DNA of 64,000 nt, taken from positions 558,001 to 622,000 of the forward strand of contig NZ_LBHJ01000004.1 in NCBI RefSeq assembly GCF_001006305.1, written 5' to 3'. Made by a program: the position numbers and the translations under genes. Source of the DNA: Silvibacterium bohemicum (GTDB lineage Bacteria; Acidobacteriota; Terriglobia; Terriglobales; Acidobacteriaceae). Below the pieces are notes generated by a model that was given only the letters and a program-made list of their open reading frames with translations, was not told where the DNA came from and searched no databases. Below, one piece after another: positions 46,919-57,964 of the stretch; the first letter of the stretch is position 1; each line of letters begins with the position of its first letter.

Positions 46919-47499
46919 AAACCCCGACATTCACGCTTGTCGCCGGACCAAACGGCTCTGGCAAAAGCACTCTGACTGGCGGTAATCTCGACTTCTTCTC
47001 AGCTTATCCTCTGCTAGATCCTGATGTGATCGCTAAGACGATTCAAGCCGATCCAGCAAATACGAATCCTCTTACCGCAGGTCGAGAAGTTCTTACCAAA
47101 GTTGCCGGCTTTGTTGATCGTCGCGAGAGTTTTGCAGTCGAGACCACACTTTCCGGCAAGAACTACATCGAGACCATGCGGACGGCTGGCAATCTAGGAT
47201 TCGCTATTCATCTGGTCTATATCGGAACCGTTGATGTCGAGATCAATTTAGTCCGCATCCGTCGGAGGTTTATCGGCGGCGGACACGATGTCCCGGAAGC
47301 GGACGTCCGTCGTCGTTACGAGCGAAGTTTGAAAAACCTGATTATCGCGGCGCACGTTGCAGATTTCGTCATGCTCTTCGACAACTCTACGGATGGTGGC
47401 TATCGTGAAGTCGCCATGATCGAAAATGGCACGCCCCGATGGTTCGACCCCGTCCCTGCTTGGGCAGGCCCTTTGAAAACATCCTTCAAAAACATCTGA
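46915..47499 (+). CDS. Zeta-toxin-like P-loop kinase (COG4185-type)
   Basis: 194 residues from a TTG start. Walker [10 protein letters not shown] is at residues 11-19, followed by the [11 protein letters not shown] segment, a FAVETTLSG strand, an arginine-rich [26 protein letters not shown] region and a C-terminal DNS strand. This order matches the zeta-toxin/COG4185 family, whose well-studied members phosphorylate UDP-N-acetylglucosamine precursors and are neutralised by a partner protein. It has no ribosome-binding site, so it is likely coupled to the 45-residue ORF. It lies between rel and ridA in a run of same-strand genes. Confidence 0.88.
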   Translation: MKTPTFTLVAGPNGSGKSTLTGGNLDFFSAYPLLDPDVIAKTIQADPANTNPLTAGREVLTKVAGFVDRRESFAVETTLSGKNYIETMRTAGNLGFAIHLVYIGTVDVEINLVRIRRRFIGGGHDVPEADVRRRYERSLKNLIIAAHVADFVMLFDNSTDGGYREVAMIENGTPRWFDPVPAWAGPLKTSFKNI

Positions 47500-47549
47500 A
47501 ATACGAGCGGCTATTTGCCTCCGGCCAGCCATTCTCCGACAATCAATCC

Positions 47550-47942
47550 ATGAGCACAAAGACAGCTATCGCCACCACCAAAGCTCCCGCGGCCATCGGC
47601 CCCTACACGCAGGCCGTTCGCGTCGGAAATTTTCTCTACACCTCGGGACAAATCCCTCTCGATCCGGCCAGCGGACAGATCGTTTCCGGCGGCATTGCCG
47701 AGCAGACTACTCAGGTCCTCGAAAATCTTAAGGCTGTCCTGGAATCCGCGGGCACCTCTCTGGCCGGCGTCATTAAAACGACGGTTTTTCTCAAGGACAT
47801 GAATGACTTCGCCGCCATGAACGCCATCTACGGCAAATATCTGGCGCCGGAAGGCACGGTCGCGCCCGCCCGGTCGACGGTCGAGGTCGCCCGCCTTCCT
47901 AAAGATTCGCTGGTCGAAATCGAAGTCATCGCTGCGCTTTAA
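47550..47942 (+). CDS. ridA: RidA/YjgF-family deaminase
   Basis: 130 residues from the ATG at 47550 ([21 protein letters not shown]); the upstream ATG at 47439 overlaps the kinase and is rejected. Contains [37 protein letters not shown] and [20 protein letters not shown] (cited in part), with the catalytic Arg in the ARSTVEV strand. RidA hydrolyses reactive enamine/imine intermediates of PLP enzymes. Confidence 0.95.
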   Translation: MSTKTAIATTKAPAAIGPYTQAVRVGNFLYTSGQIPLDPASGQIVSGGIAEQTTQVLENLKAVLESAGTSLAGVIKTTVFLKDMNDFAAMNAIYGKYLAPEGTVAPARSTVEVARLPKDSLVEIEVIAAL

Positions 47943-47997
47943 GAGAGGTGTAACGAATCGGTCCCGAAGTCCATCCAATATCCAGGAAAGCGAGGGA

Positions 47998-48414
47998 ATG
48001 ATGACCGACACGAAAGTCGAGAAGATCCAGAAGACGGAAGAGGAGTGGAAGGCGCAGCTTACGCCCGAGCAGTACTACGTCACGCGGCAGAAGGGCACCG
48101 AGCCGGCATTCTCCGGAGCGCTTTACCGTAACCACGCGGACGGCATCTATCGCTGCGTAGCCTGCAATGCCGAGCTCTTCACCTCCGATACGAAGTTCGA
48201 GTCCGGCAGCGGCTGGCCGAGTTTCTATCAGCCGGTAAGCGCCAGCGCGGTCGACGAGCATGAAGATAGCAGCTACGGCATGCGCCGGGTGGAGGTGACC
48301 TGCGCCCGTTGCGGAGCCCATCTCGGGCATGTCTTTCCAGACGGTCCGAAGCCCACAGGCGAGCGCTTCTGCATCAACTCGGCAGCTCTCAACTTTGAAA
48401 AGTCGAATTCGTGA
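47998..48414 (+). CDS. msrB: Peptide methionine-R-sulfoxide reductase MsrB
   Basis: 138 residues from the first of two adjacent ATG codons (47998; 48001 has the better distance from GAGGGA). Zinc-binding pairs CVAC and CARC, the [11 protein letters not shown] motif, GHVFPDGP and the catalytic Cys in GERFCIN are intact. It repairs oxidised methionines. Its stop overlaps the next start by 4 bp (GTGA). Confidence 0.97.
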   Translation: MMTDTKVEKIQKTEEEWKAQLTPEQYYVTRQKGTEPAFSGALYRNHADGIYRCVACNAELFTSDTKFESGSGWPSFYQPVSASAVDEHEDSSYGMRRVEVTCARCGAHLGHVFPDGPKPTGERFCINSAALNFEKSNS

Positions 48415-49409
48415 GTTTGCCGAAATCACAGGCGAAGCGAACGGCCAGCGATTTTAAGTCGCTGGCCGTTCTCATCTGCACAATCACGCTTGCCGGCATT
48501 GCGTTCGCGCAGTTCCACGGCCATCACGCACCCTGGGCTGATTCCGTAGCATCCACACGGACCATCGAGGCGAAAGGTTCGCCCATCCAGATCGATTTCG
48601 GACCTGGCGACCCTAGCCTGCCACCGGACCAGATCGTGCACTGGGTCCAGAACGCAGGCCTTGCTGTCACCACTTACTACGGCCGCTTCCCTGTCCCACG
48701 CGACCGCGTCCTCGTCGAGTTCGTTCCAGGTGAGAGCGGAGTCGGCGGCGGCACTACGTGGGGCGGAGTGGGAGGCTTTCCCGGCTTCACTCGCATCCAC
48801 GTCGGCCAAAACAGCACGCAGCAGGATCTCGATGACGATTGGATGATGACCCATGAGCTCATCCACACCGCCTTTCCTTCCGTCGACGATGACCATCACT
48901 GGATCGAAGAAGGCATCGCGGTCTACGTCGAGCCCGTTGCCCGGGTGCAAGCAGGTCTGCTCAAGCCGGAAAAGATATGGGGCGACATGATGCGGGATAT
49001 GTCGAAGGGCAATCCAGGACCGGGCGACCAGGGACTCGACAATACCCATACGTGGGGCCGAACCTACTGGGGAGGCGCGCAGTTCTGCCTCATGGCGGAT
49101 GTAGAGATCCGCAAGCAGACCGCCAACCGCAAGGGCCTGCAGGACGCACTTCGCGCCATCGTCAATGCGGGAGGCACCATCGATCAGGATTGGCCTCTGA
49201 CCAAGGCGCTGACCATTGGTGATCAGGCGACCGGGACGCATGTGCTGATGGATCTCTACAACAAGACGCGGGACAAGCCGGAAACCATGGATCTGGACGC
49301 GTTATGGAAGCAGCTGGGAGTGGTGAAGGACGGGGATGGGGTGCGCTTCGACAATAATGCGCCACTCGCGAAGATTCGAGTCGCGATTACAAATCCGCCA
49401 AAGCCCTAG
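48411..49409 (+). CDS. Exported gluzincin-like metallopeptidase
   Basis: 332 residues from a GTG overlapping msrB. A signal anchor or signal peptide ([16 protein letters not shown]) precedes the mature part. Zinc-binding HELIH is at residues 148-152, with WIEEG at 164-168 providing the third ligand, a pattern seen in peptidase-MA-like and M1-related proteins. The spacing is shorter than in true M1 enzymes, so the exact family is uncertain. Translational coupling to msrB suggests both respond to the same signal. Confidence 0.75.
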   Translation: MSLPKSQAKRTASDFKSLAVLICTITLAGIAFAQFHGHHAPWADSVASTRTIEAKGSPIQIDFGPGDPSLPPDQIVHWVQNAGLAVTTYYGRFPVPRDRVLVEFVPGESGVGGGTTWGGVGGFPGFTRIHVGQNSTQQDLDDDWMMTHELIHTAFPSVDDDHHWIEEGIAVYVEPVARVQAGLLKPEKIWGDMMRDMSKGNPGPGDQGLDNTHTWGRTYWGGAQFCLMADVEIRKQTANRKGLQDALRAIVNAGGTIDQDWPLTKALTIGDQATGTHVLMDLYNKTRDKPETMDLDALWKQLGVVKDGDGVRFDNNAPLAKIRVAITNPPKP

Positions 49410-49420
49410 CGTAAACACAG

Positions 49421-49451
49421 AAAAGCCCGGGCGCGAAACGGCCGGGCTTTT
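49421..49451. terminator. Bidirectional terminator between the metallopeptidase and rpmB
   Basis: AAAAGCCCGG (49421-49430) and CCGGGCTTTT (49442-49451) form a 10-bp stem with an 11-nt loop. The A-run and T-run flank the stem, so it can work from both convergent genes. Confidence 0.85.
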
Positions 49452-49467
49452 GCTTCCGAAAGAAGAT

Positions 49468-49656
49468 TTAGGCCTTAACGACTTTGCCGCTCTTGATACA
49501 GCTGGTGCACACGCGAATCCGCTTCGCGCCACCCTCGGTCTTGGCCTTCACCGGGCGCAGATTTACGTTCCAGCGACGGCGGCTCACGTTGTGTGCGTGC
49601 GAGATGTTGTTGCCGAACTGCGGACCCTTGCCGCAAAGATCACAAACCTGTGCCAT
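49468..49656 (-). CDS. rpmB: 50S ribosomal protein L28 (zinc-binding form)
   Basis: 62 residues from the ATG at 49656 (GGAG seven bases upstream; the in-frame codon at 49668 is rejected). [20 protein letters not shown] start and the pair CTSC near the C-terminus give a four-cysteine zinc site. It stands alone, without rpmG. Confidence 0.97.
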   Translation of the reverse strand: MAQVCDLCGKGPQFGNNISHAHNVSRRRWNVNLRPVKAKTEGGAKRIRVCTSCIKSGKVVKA

Positions 49657-49886
49657 GACAAACTCCAAATCCTGAATTGTTCGGGCGATCCGGATCCGTT
49701 AGGCCTCTCCGTGCGGACAAAAGCAGCCGCAAAACTGAACCGGAGAGCAGGCAGATCGATGGATGGGATTCCCATCCTGGCGCCGAATCTCCAGTTTAGC
49801 CTATCTCCGCTGATTTCTTCAAGCGAACAGCGGATTGCCGCCATCTCCGTGCCTGCCGGCCAGCGCTGGCAATTGCCAGCGCAGAA

Positions 49887-51179
49887 CTAACTCAGCGAAG
49901 CCGTAAGGTCTTTATCCTTTGTTTCCTTGATGGCCAGCAGCCCCAGAAAAGTAAGAATTGCCGAGCCTGTCAGGTAGTAGCCGACATATTGAAGGCCATA
50001 CGTCTTTGCCAGCCATGTGGCAATATACGGGGCGAGCGATGCGCCCAGGATGCCCGCGAAGCTGAGCGCGAGAGAACTGCCCGTATATCGAATGGGCGTG
50101 GGGAAAAGCTCAGAAACCAATGTGCCGAGCGGCCCCCAGGTGAATCCCATCAAAGCCAGACCGATGCACAGCATCGCAGTCGTTCCAACGATGCCGGCCG
50201 TGAACAGCGGAGCCAGAACGAGGCCAAAGACCGCGATCAGCGCGGTGACGACGAACATCACCCGGCGGCGCCCATGCTCCGCCAGCACAGAGGAGATGGG
50301 AATCGTGAGGGCGAAAACCAGGACGCCAAGCAGTTGAATCAGAAGGAAACTGGAGCGGCTGTAATGAAGTACGCTGGTTCCCCACGAAAGGGCGAAGACC
50401 GTCATCAGGTAGAACAGAACGAATGTGGCCAGACAGACAAAGACGCTTGCCACCAGCGGCCCCAAATAGCGACGGAAGACTGTGCTCATGGGAACGGCAA
50501 CCGTTTCCCCACGTTCGATCGAAGCCTGAAAGACAGGGGTTTCCGCGATTGTCAATCGAACATAGAGGCCAAGTATCACCAGCACCGCGCTGGCCAGAAA
50601 CGGGAGCCGCCAGCCGAAATTAAAGAACTGCTCTTCGGTAAGCCAGCGCGAGAGTAGAAGAAAAGTAGTGCCGGAGATCAAAAATCCGATGGGAGCTCCG
50701 AGCTGCGGGAATATGCCGTACAGGGCGCGCTTCTTGGGCGGAGCGTTTTCGGCAGCCAGCAGGACGGCGCCGCCCCACTCGCCTCCCAGGCCGATTCCCT
50801 GGCCAAAACGGCAGAGCGCCAGAATGAGCGGCGAGGCAATGCCGATGGAGCGATAGGTCGGCAACACTCCAATCATGAAAGTGGCAAGGCCCATGGTCAA
50901 AAGAGCCAGAACTAGCGTTCTTTTGCGCCCGATGCGATCGCCGAAGTGTCCAAACAACGCCGATCCGATAGGACGCGCGATGAAGGCAATGCCAAACGTC
51001 GCCAGCGATGCAAGCGTGGATGACGACGGATCGGAGGCGGGAAAGAAGAGGCGCGGAAACACAAGTACGGCGGCGGTCGCGTAGATGTAGAAATCGAAGA
51101 ACTCGATGGTGGTGCCTATCATGCTGGCAAACAGGATTTGCCTTCGCGAATTAACTGACTTTTGCTGCGTGCCGGCCAT
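49887..51179 (-). CDS. MFS transporter of the metabolite:H+ symporter (MHS) type
   Basis: 430 residues from the ATG at 51179 (GGGAGAAGCG upstream) with twelve hydrophobic segments. The N-terminal TTIEFFDFYIY, the loop GHFGDRIGRKRTL between helices 2 and 3, and GRFGQGIGLGGEWGGA in helix 4 are typical of ShiA/KgtP/ProP relatives. The substrate cannot be read from the sequence; organic acids or osmolytes are possible. Confidence 0.85.
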   Translation of the reverse strand: MAGTQQKSVNSRRQILFASMIGTTIEFFDFYIYATAAVLVFPRLFFPASDPSSSTLASLATFGIAFIARPIGSALFGHFGDRIGRKRTLVLALLTMGLATFMIGVLPTYRSIGIASPLILALCRFGQGIGLGGEWGGAVLLAAENAPPKKRALYGIFPQLGAPIGFLISGTTFLLLSRWLTEEQFFNFGWRLPFLASAVLVILGLYVRLTIAETPVFQASIERGETVAVPMSTVFRRYLGPLVASVFVCLATFVLFYLMTVFALSWGTSVLHYSRSSFLLIQLLGVLVFALTIPISSVLAEHGRRRVMFVVTALIAVFGLVLAPLFTAGIVGTTAMLCIGLALMGFTWGPLGTLVSELFPTPIRYTGSSLALSFAGILGASLAPYIATWLAKTYGLQYVGYYLTGSAILTFLGLLAIKETKDKDLTASLS

Positions 51180-51510
51180 CGCTTCTCCCAAACTCGAATT
51201 CTGTTTCACGCGGACTGCCTTCTGGGGGTTGTACCACAATCTGTCACAGTAAAAGCTTCCGCGTAGGCGGCGAGAGATTCATCGATAGCCTCCTCTTGCC
51301 CCCGGGAAATCTTCCTGCGGCCGAGATCGAAACGCGAAAGCTGGAGAGCTCGGCGAGGAGCGTTGCTTAGCCTTCGATCCCCCAATCCGGATCCTGTCGA
51401 TAAAAACCTTCGCCCGCCGGTTTCATTCCTTGGCCGATAAGTGCAGACACTTGATGTAGGCTCTTAATTGGTTGTCGTTGCGGATCTGGGCCTGAGGCGG
51501 AGTTGGGCCA
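51180..51510. other. 331-bp spacer between the transporter and the rplU promoter
   Basis: No gene was recognised. The minus strand reads open for part of the way without a start or family motif. Nothing else stands out. Confidence 0.4.
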
Positions 51511-51539
51511 TTGACCTGAGCCTTCCGCGCCGGTAAAAT
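51511..51539 (+). promoter_or_regulatory. Promoter of rplU-rpmA
   Basis: TTGACC (51511-51516), exactly 17 bp, TAAAAT (51534-51539). The predicted leader before rplU is about 180 nt. Confidence 0.7.
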
Positions 51540-51723
51540 CAAATGGTTTGGCGATTCTGCCTTTCGCTCTGCGGCTCACCCCTCTGGATTGAAGAAGTGC
51601 ACGACCAGATGCAGCCAGCTCACTCCTGAACTGTTGAGAGTTTGAGCCATTCGTTGAGCGAGCACGTATCTGCCCAGCCTTGAGATTGGAAGCGCGTTCG
51701 CACCGTCGAACGCTGGAGGAATT

Positions 51724-52050
51724 ATGTACGCGGTCATCCGCACTGGTGGAAAGCAATATCGCGTCGCCCCGGGCGATGTGGTCAAGATTGAGAAGGCAGC
51801 GGCCAACGAGAACGGCGCCGTCGAGTTCAGCGAAGTCCTCGCCTTCTCCGGCGATAACGGCATCGGCAACCCCGCGTCCGCGAAGGTCATCGGCACGGTC
51901 CTGGGCGAAGGGCGCGGCGAGAAGATTCTGGTCTTCCACTACAAGCGCAAGAAGCAGTACAAGAAGATGCAGGGGCATCGCCAGGATTACACCGAGGTCC
52001 GCATCGACTCGATCGAAGTGGACGGCAACAGCTACAGCGCGGCCAAGTAA
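51724..52050 (+). CDS. rplU: 50S ribosomal protein L21
   Basis: 108 residues: MYAVIRTGGKQYRV start, FHYKRKKQYKKMQGHRQDYT near the C-terminus. GGAGGAATT lies just upstream. Forms an operon with rpmA 50 bp downstream. Confidence 0.98.
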   Translation: MYAVIRTGGKQYRVAPGDVVKIEKAAANENGAVEFSEVLAFSGDNGIGNPASAKVIGTVLGEGRGEKILVFHYKRKKQYKKMQGHRQDYTEVRIDSIEVDGNSYSAAK

Positions 52051-52100
52051 CGAAGAATTTCGGCAGGCCTGCTGGCCTCCACCAAGAAAAGGATTAAGCA

Positions 52101-52364
52101 ATGGCACATAAAAAAGGACTAGGCAGCTCGAAAAATGGCCGCGACTCGAACGCCCAGCGGCTCGGAGTCAAGAAGTTCGGCGGCGAACTGGTCACCGGCG
52201 GCTCGATCATCGTTCGTCAGCGTGGCACACCCCTGAAGCCCGGCCTGAACGTCGGCATCGGCAGCGATGACACGCTCTTCGCCAAGATCGACGGCTATGT
52301 CAGGTTCATCGACCGCGGACGGACTGGTCGCTTCGTAGCTATCGAGCCGGTAGCGGCAGAGTAA
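52101..52364 (+). CDS. rpmA: 50S ribosomal protein L27
   Basis: 87 residues: [20 protein letters not shown] (no cleavable N-terminal extension of the Firmicutes type), [20 protein letters not shown]. Its N-terminus reaches the peptidyl-transferase centre. A terminator follows. Confidence 0.98.
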   Translation: MAHKKGLGSSKNGRDSNAQRLGVKKFGGELVTGGSIIVRQRGTPLKPGLNVGIGSDDTLFAKIDGYVRFIDRGRTGRFVAIEPVAAE

Positions 52365-52396
52365 CGCCACAGCCCACAACAAGAATCCAGAACGAA

Positions 52397-52437
52397 AGAA
52401 GAGCGGCCGGAGATCCTCTGGCGGCTCTTCTCTTTTT
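52397..52437 (+). terminator. Terminator of rplU-rpmA
   Basis: AGAAGAGC pairs with GCTCTTCT, with an inner CCGGAG/CTCTGG stem, followed by CTTTTTTAG. Confidence 0.85.
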
Positions 52438-52451
52438 TAGCGCGTAAACAG

Positions 52452-52479
52452 CAAAGCCCCGGAAGATTCCGGGGCTTTG
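52452..52479. terminator. Strong hairpin between the rpmA terminator and the convergent membrane-protein gene
   Basis: CAAAGCCCCGG and CCGGGGCTTTG pair perfectly (52452-52462 with 52469-52479) around AAGATT, with two more possible pairs inside. It probably ends the minus-strand gene that stops at 52498. Confidence 0.75.
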
Positions 52480-52497
52480 TCATGATGCGAGAACTGT

Positions 52498-53370
52498 TTA
52501 GCTGATGGAATTCTTGGTGAGGATCTTGTCGACCACCTTCTCCACGTCCTGGAGGAAGAAAGCCTGCGACTGCCCGAGCGCTACATGCGGTGCGCTGTGC
52601 CCAAGGGCCTTGGCGATCTCGTTCCAGCGAATCAGAGGCGAGGAGACAGGCAAGGTCGCTGCGCTGCGCACAGTCGATTCTTCCGGGAGAAAGAAGTAAG
52701 CGGTCCAGGTCATAAAGGCGGAGAGGGTAATGGCTTCCAAGATAAGATTTCCAACTGAATAAAGGCCAGCGTGTCTCGCTATGAGAGCCGATGCGACCAA
52801 CTGCGAAGCGGCTTCCAATCCGAAGCCTAGACCGAGCCCGAAGGTCACGCTTCGAAATGAGCGACCGAGACTATGCACTGTGAGCGCCAAAAAGGCTAAA
52901 AGGCAAAGCTCCATAATGGAGACGCATTTCATCATCTGCGTTCCGATGGTCGCAAACACATCGCCGTCTTCGCGAATGGAAAGAGCAGCCCCGATCGATA
53001 TCAGTACCGACACCACACTCACCCAGCGAAAGGCGATGATGCCAAGTCTTTGCAGGCCGGGGACAGGCGTCATGAGTTCTTTAAATATCTCTTGAACGGC
53101 AAAGAAAATCGCAACCGCGCCGACGATGTAAGACAACCAATAGCCGTAAATATACGCGAGGGTCTGAGCTCTCTCGCCGATCGACGAGAAATGGTGAGCA
53201 TTCAGTATTCCGAGCAGCGCAACACCACTAAAAAATCGCAGGGCCAGATAAAAGGTGATCGCTGGAAACCGCTTTTTCATCCCCGCCTTGAGCGCAGCGA
53301 GCAACGCCAGCAGATTGAGCCAAGGCTCGGCGAGCGTCAGGCCGTGAAGTAGCGGAGTTGTCCATGCCAT
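52498..53370 (-). CDS. Seven-helix membrane protein of unknown function
   Basis: 290 residues with about seven hydrophobic helices between residues 5 and 225 and a soluble C-terminal ~60 residues (ending VEKVVDKILTKNSIS). No catalytic motif or family was recognised. The even spacing of the helices recalls sensor-type 7TM modules, but there is no attached signalling domain. The gene stands alone between strong terminators and the small secreted peptide gene. Confidence 0.75.
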   Translation of the reverse strand: MAWTTPLLHGLTLAEPWLNLLALLAALKAGMKKRFPAITFYLALRFFSGVALLGILNAHHFSSIGERAQTLAYIYGYWLSYIVGAVAIFFAVQEIFKELMTPVPGLQRLGIIAFRWVSVVSVLISIGAALSIREDGDVFATIGTQMMKCVSIMELCLLAFLALTVHSLGRSFRSVTFGLGLGFGLEAASQLVASALIARHAGLYSVGNLILEAITLSAFMTWTAYFFLPEESTVRSAATLPVSSPLIRWNEIAKALGHSAPHVALGQSQAFFLQDVEKVVDKILTKNSIS

Positions 53371-53481
53371 CGTCGCTCACCCTATCGAGATACAGCATAG
53401 CTCGACGGAGGGTGCGCACTCAATCAGATAAATCGCCTTTTATCTACAACATTCGGGTGACCGGCAGGTGACCGGTGGAGG

Positions 53482-53667
53482 TTACTTGCCGCCACGAATG
53501 TTGCAAGTAGCAGGGGAGCAAAGAGGAGCCGGCATTCCCGCGAGGACGACCTGATGGCTGAGAGTGACTACCTGCTCGGTACGCGAGGCATGGCTGGAAG
53601 CTACGCCGGCGACGGCTCCGGAAACGGCGAGGACGAGGGCGAAGGTGCGGACAGTGGTTTTGATCAT
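53482..53667 (-). CDS. Small secreted peptide with a cysteine pair
   Basis: 61 residues. CAGGAG nine bases upstream and a good promoter make it likely to be real. A signal peptide (TFALVLAVSGAVAGVASSHA) would leave a mature peptide of about 34 residues with CSPATC, which could form a disulfide loop. No family was recognised. Confidence 0.65.
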   Translation of the reverse strand: MIKTTVRTFALVLAVSGAVAGVASSHASRTEQVVTLSHQVVLAGMPAPLCSPATCNIRGGK

Positions 53668-53724
53668 TTTGGTAACTCCTGAAAATGGATTTAGCCTTCG
53701 ACAAGAAAGGTTTCGATACTTTGT

Positions 53725-53752
53725 AGTATAGCCACAACCCCTAACACTTCAA
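53725..53752 (-). promoter_or_regulatory. Promoter of the small secreted peptide gene
   Basis: Minus strand: TTGAAG (53752-53747), 16 bp, TATACT (53730-53725). It lies about 58 bp upstream of the start codon. Confidence 0.6.
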
Positions 53753-53889
53753 TGGTTTAGGTATATATAGAAAGTTTATACTTAACAACATTACCGAGGT
53801 AACATTTTTCTTCTCAAAAATCGCAGTTCCAGCGCGGCTCGAATTGGCATCCGGCCTGCCTTTTGGCCCTGAATTGGAAGGGCCCGCCA

Positions 53890-53898
53890 TGCTACAAT
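53890..53898 (+). promoter_or_regulatory. Extended -10 promoter of gyrB
   Basis: TGC-TACAAT forms an extended -10 element about 105 bp upstream of gyrB; the -35 position (TGAATT) is poor, as allowed for such promoters. An AT-rich stretch lies just upstream at about 53755-53820. Confidence 0.5.
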
Positions 53899-53994
53899 CA
53901 GGTCAGACTTAAAGGCTGAAACCCACGCGCTTTCAAGGTTTTATTCCCATTATGGACCGTCCTGGTTCGGAAGGCCTTCATAGGGTTCAGCTAG

Positions 53995-56628
<2,634 letters not shown>

Positions 56629-57124
56629 CTAGCATCTGTAGCGGGAAGCATAAGCAGAAATACTGTAGCGTGGCACCGTTAATGAAACTGGTGCCACGGT
56701 GAATGAGAATCTGTGCCATGAAAAGCAAGAATGGCACAGATTCGATCATCGGCGGTGAGTGGAATGCCCGGCGTCGGGCGACGCAGTAGGTGCAATTTGC
56801 GTCGCTGTCGGTGGCTGGGGGGTTGGTCGCCTCGGCGCTGCTGGCCAATTTTATCCCTGCGCCGAGTGCGGCGTCGATCCATCCCGCGCAGGCGCTGCGA
56901 GCAGATTAACCACTTTATTTGATCTTTTCAGTAGAGCCGCCCAAATCATACATCTTCACATCTTCTTACCATTGGACTCTGGGAGATCAGGTATTGCGTA
57001 AAGCGCAATGCACTCGTTGAAGCCGTGTGCGGGGTGGATCACTTCCGACAACAGCGTTTATCGCGACCTTACAAAAAGGACAGACCGCCGGGCGACGGTC
57101 TGTCCAAATGAGGTTCTTCCCGCA
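56629..57124. other. 496-bp spacer with two perfect hairpins behind gyrB
   Basis: CGTGGCACC/GGTGCCACG (56669-56698) and GAATCTGTGCCAT/ATGGCACAGATTC (56707-56743) stand in tandem 40-115 bp behind gyrB. Neither has a T-run. The rest of the spacer (56750-57124) shows no gene or other clear signal. Confidence 0.6.
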
Positions 57125-57829
57125 TTACGTTGTCGTCTTCTCTTGTATTGTTTTTGCAGCTTTGCGGATCACCTCGATGACTAAATCCGGCTTGGAGAGC
57201 ATGGGGACGTGGCTGCTCTCTACCTCCACCACAGTTGCTCCCATACGCTTCGAAACCCACCGCTGGAGATCAGGGTGAACGGTATGGTCCTGCAGGCACA
57301 GAATGTACCAACTTGGCTTCGACTTCCACGGGGTGCTCTGGATAGGGTGCTGCGTGAAGAGATCGGCATGAGGCGGGAAGTGTGTCGCCCAGACAAGCTT
57401 CTGCTCTTGCTCGGAAAGGTCTCCGCAGAAAAACTCAGTGCCGCTCGGAAGCATCCAGGCGTACCCGTCCTTGACCTCCACGCGAGAGAAGATATCCGAG
57501 GGATACTTGTTGAGTTGATCCTGTACCGTCTCGCCGACATCCGGGGCGACTGCTCCAATGTAGACGAGGCCAGCCACGCGATCATCGACTCCCGCGGCCG
57601 TAATGGTAGCGCCGCCGTAGGAATGGCCCACGAGGAGGACGGGGCTGCCGACGCGGTTGAGAGTGCGCTTAATCATAGCCACGTCCTCTTCGAATGACTC
57701 CAGGCTGTATTGAACCGCAATGACCTCGTGGCCGTCCGCCTGCAATGCGGGGATGACCTTGTTGAAGCACGAGCCGTCGGCCCAAATGCCGTGGCAGAAT
57801 ACGATGGTTGGTTTGTGTTGTGACGACAT
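57125..57829 (-). CDS. Alpha/beta hydrolase
   Basis: 234 residues. HGIWADGSCF near the N-terminus forms the oxyanion-hole region, Ser sits in VGHSYGG (about 68-74), the acid in LQDHTVHP and the catalytic His in SSHVPML. The pattern is that of small salicylate-esterase-like hydrolases; the substrate is unknown. It is divergent from a LysR regulator that probably controls it. Confidence 0.88.
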   Translation of the reverse strand: MSSQHKPTIVFCHGIWADGSCFNKVIPALQADGHEVIAVQYSLESFEEDVAMIKRTLNRVGSPVLLVGHSYGGATITAAGVDDRVAGLVYIGAVAPDVGETVQDQLNKYPSDIFSRVEVKDGYAWMLPSGTEFFCGDLSEQEQKLVWATHFPPHADLFTQHPIQSTPWKSKPSWYILCLQDHTVHPDLQRWVSKRMGATVVEVESSHVPMLSKPDLVIEVIRKAAKTIQEKTTT

Positions 57830-57907
57830 ACCTAATTGCTCCTACGATTTGGATTTCGGACAAGATGATCGTTGCCCGTTGGATATAGGTTCCTCTGCAT
57901 AAAGGGC

Positions 57908-57936
57908 TTGTACAAATACTTTGAATGATTTACCTA
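57908..57936 (+). promoter_or_regulatory. Promoter of the LysR regulator gene
   Basis: TTGTAC (57908-57913), exactly 17 bp, TACCTA (57931-57936). The -10 overlaps the palindrome described next. Confidence 0.45.
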
Positions 57937-57953
57937 TGCTTGCAAAGCATAGG
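57933..57953. promoter_or_regulatory. Perfect palindromic operator, probable LysR-box
   Basis: Nine-base arms CCTATGCTT and AAGCATAGG flank GCA. The inner bases fit the LysR T-N11-A rule (T-GCTTGCAAAGC-A). It overlaps the -10 and immediately precedes the ribosome-binding site of the LysR gene, so it suits autorepression; it also faces the divergent hydrolase. Confidence 0.7.
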
Positions 57954-57964
57954 AGGAAGATGAG

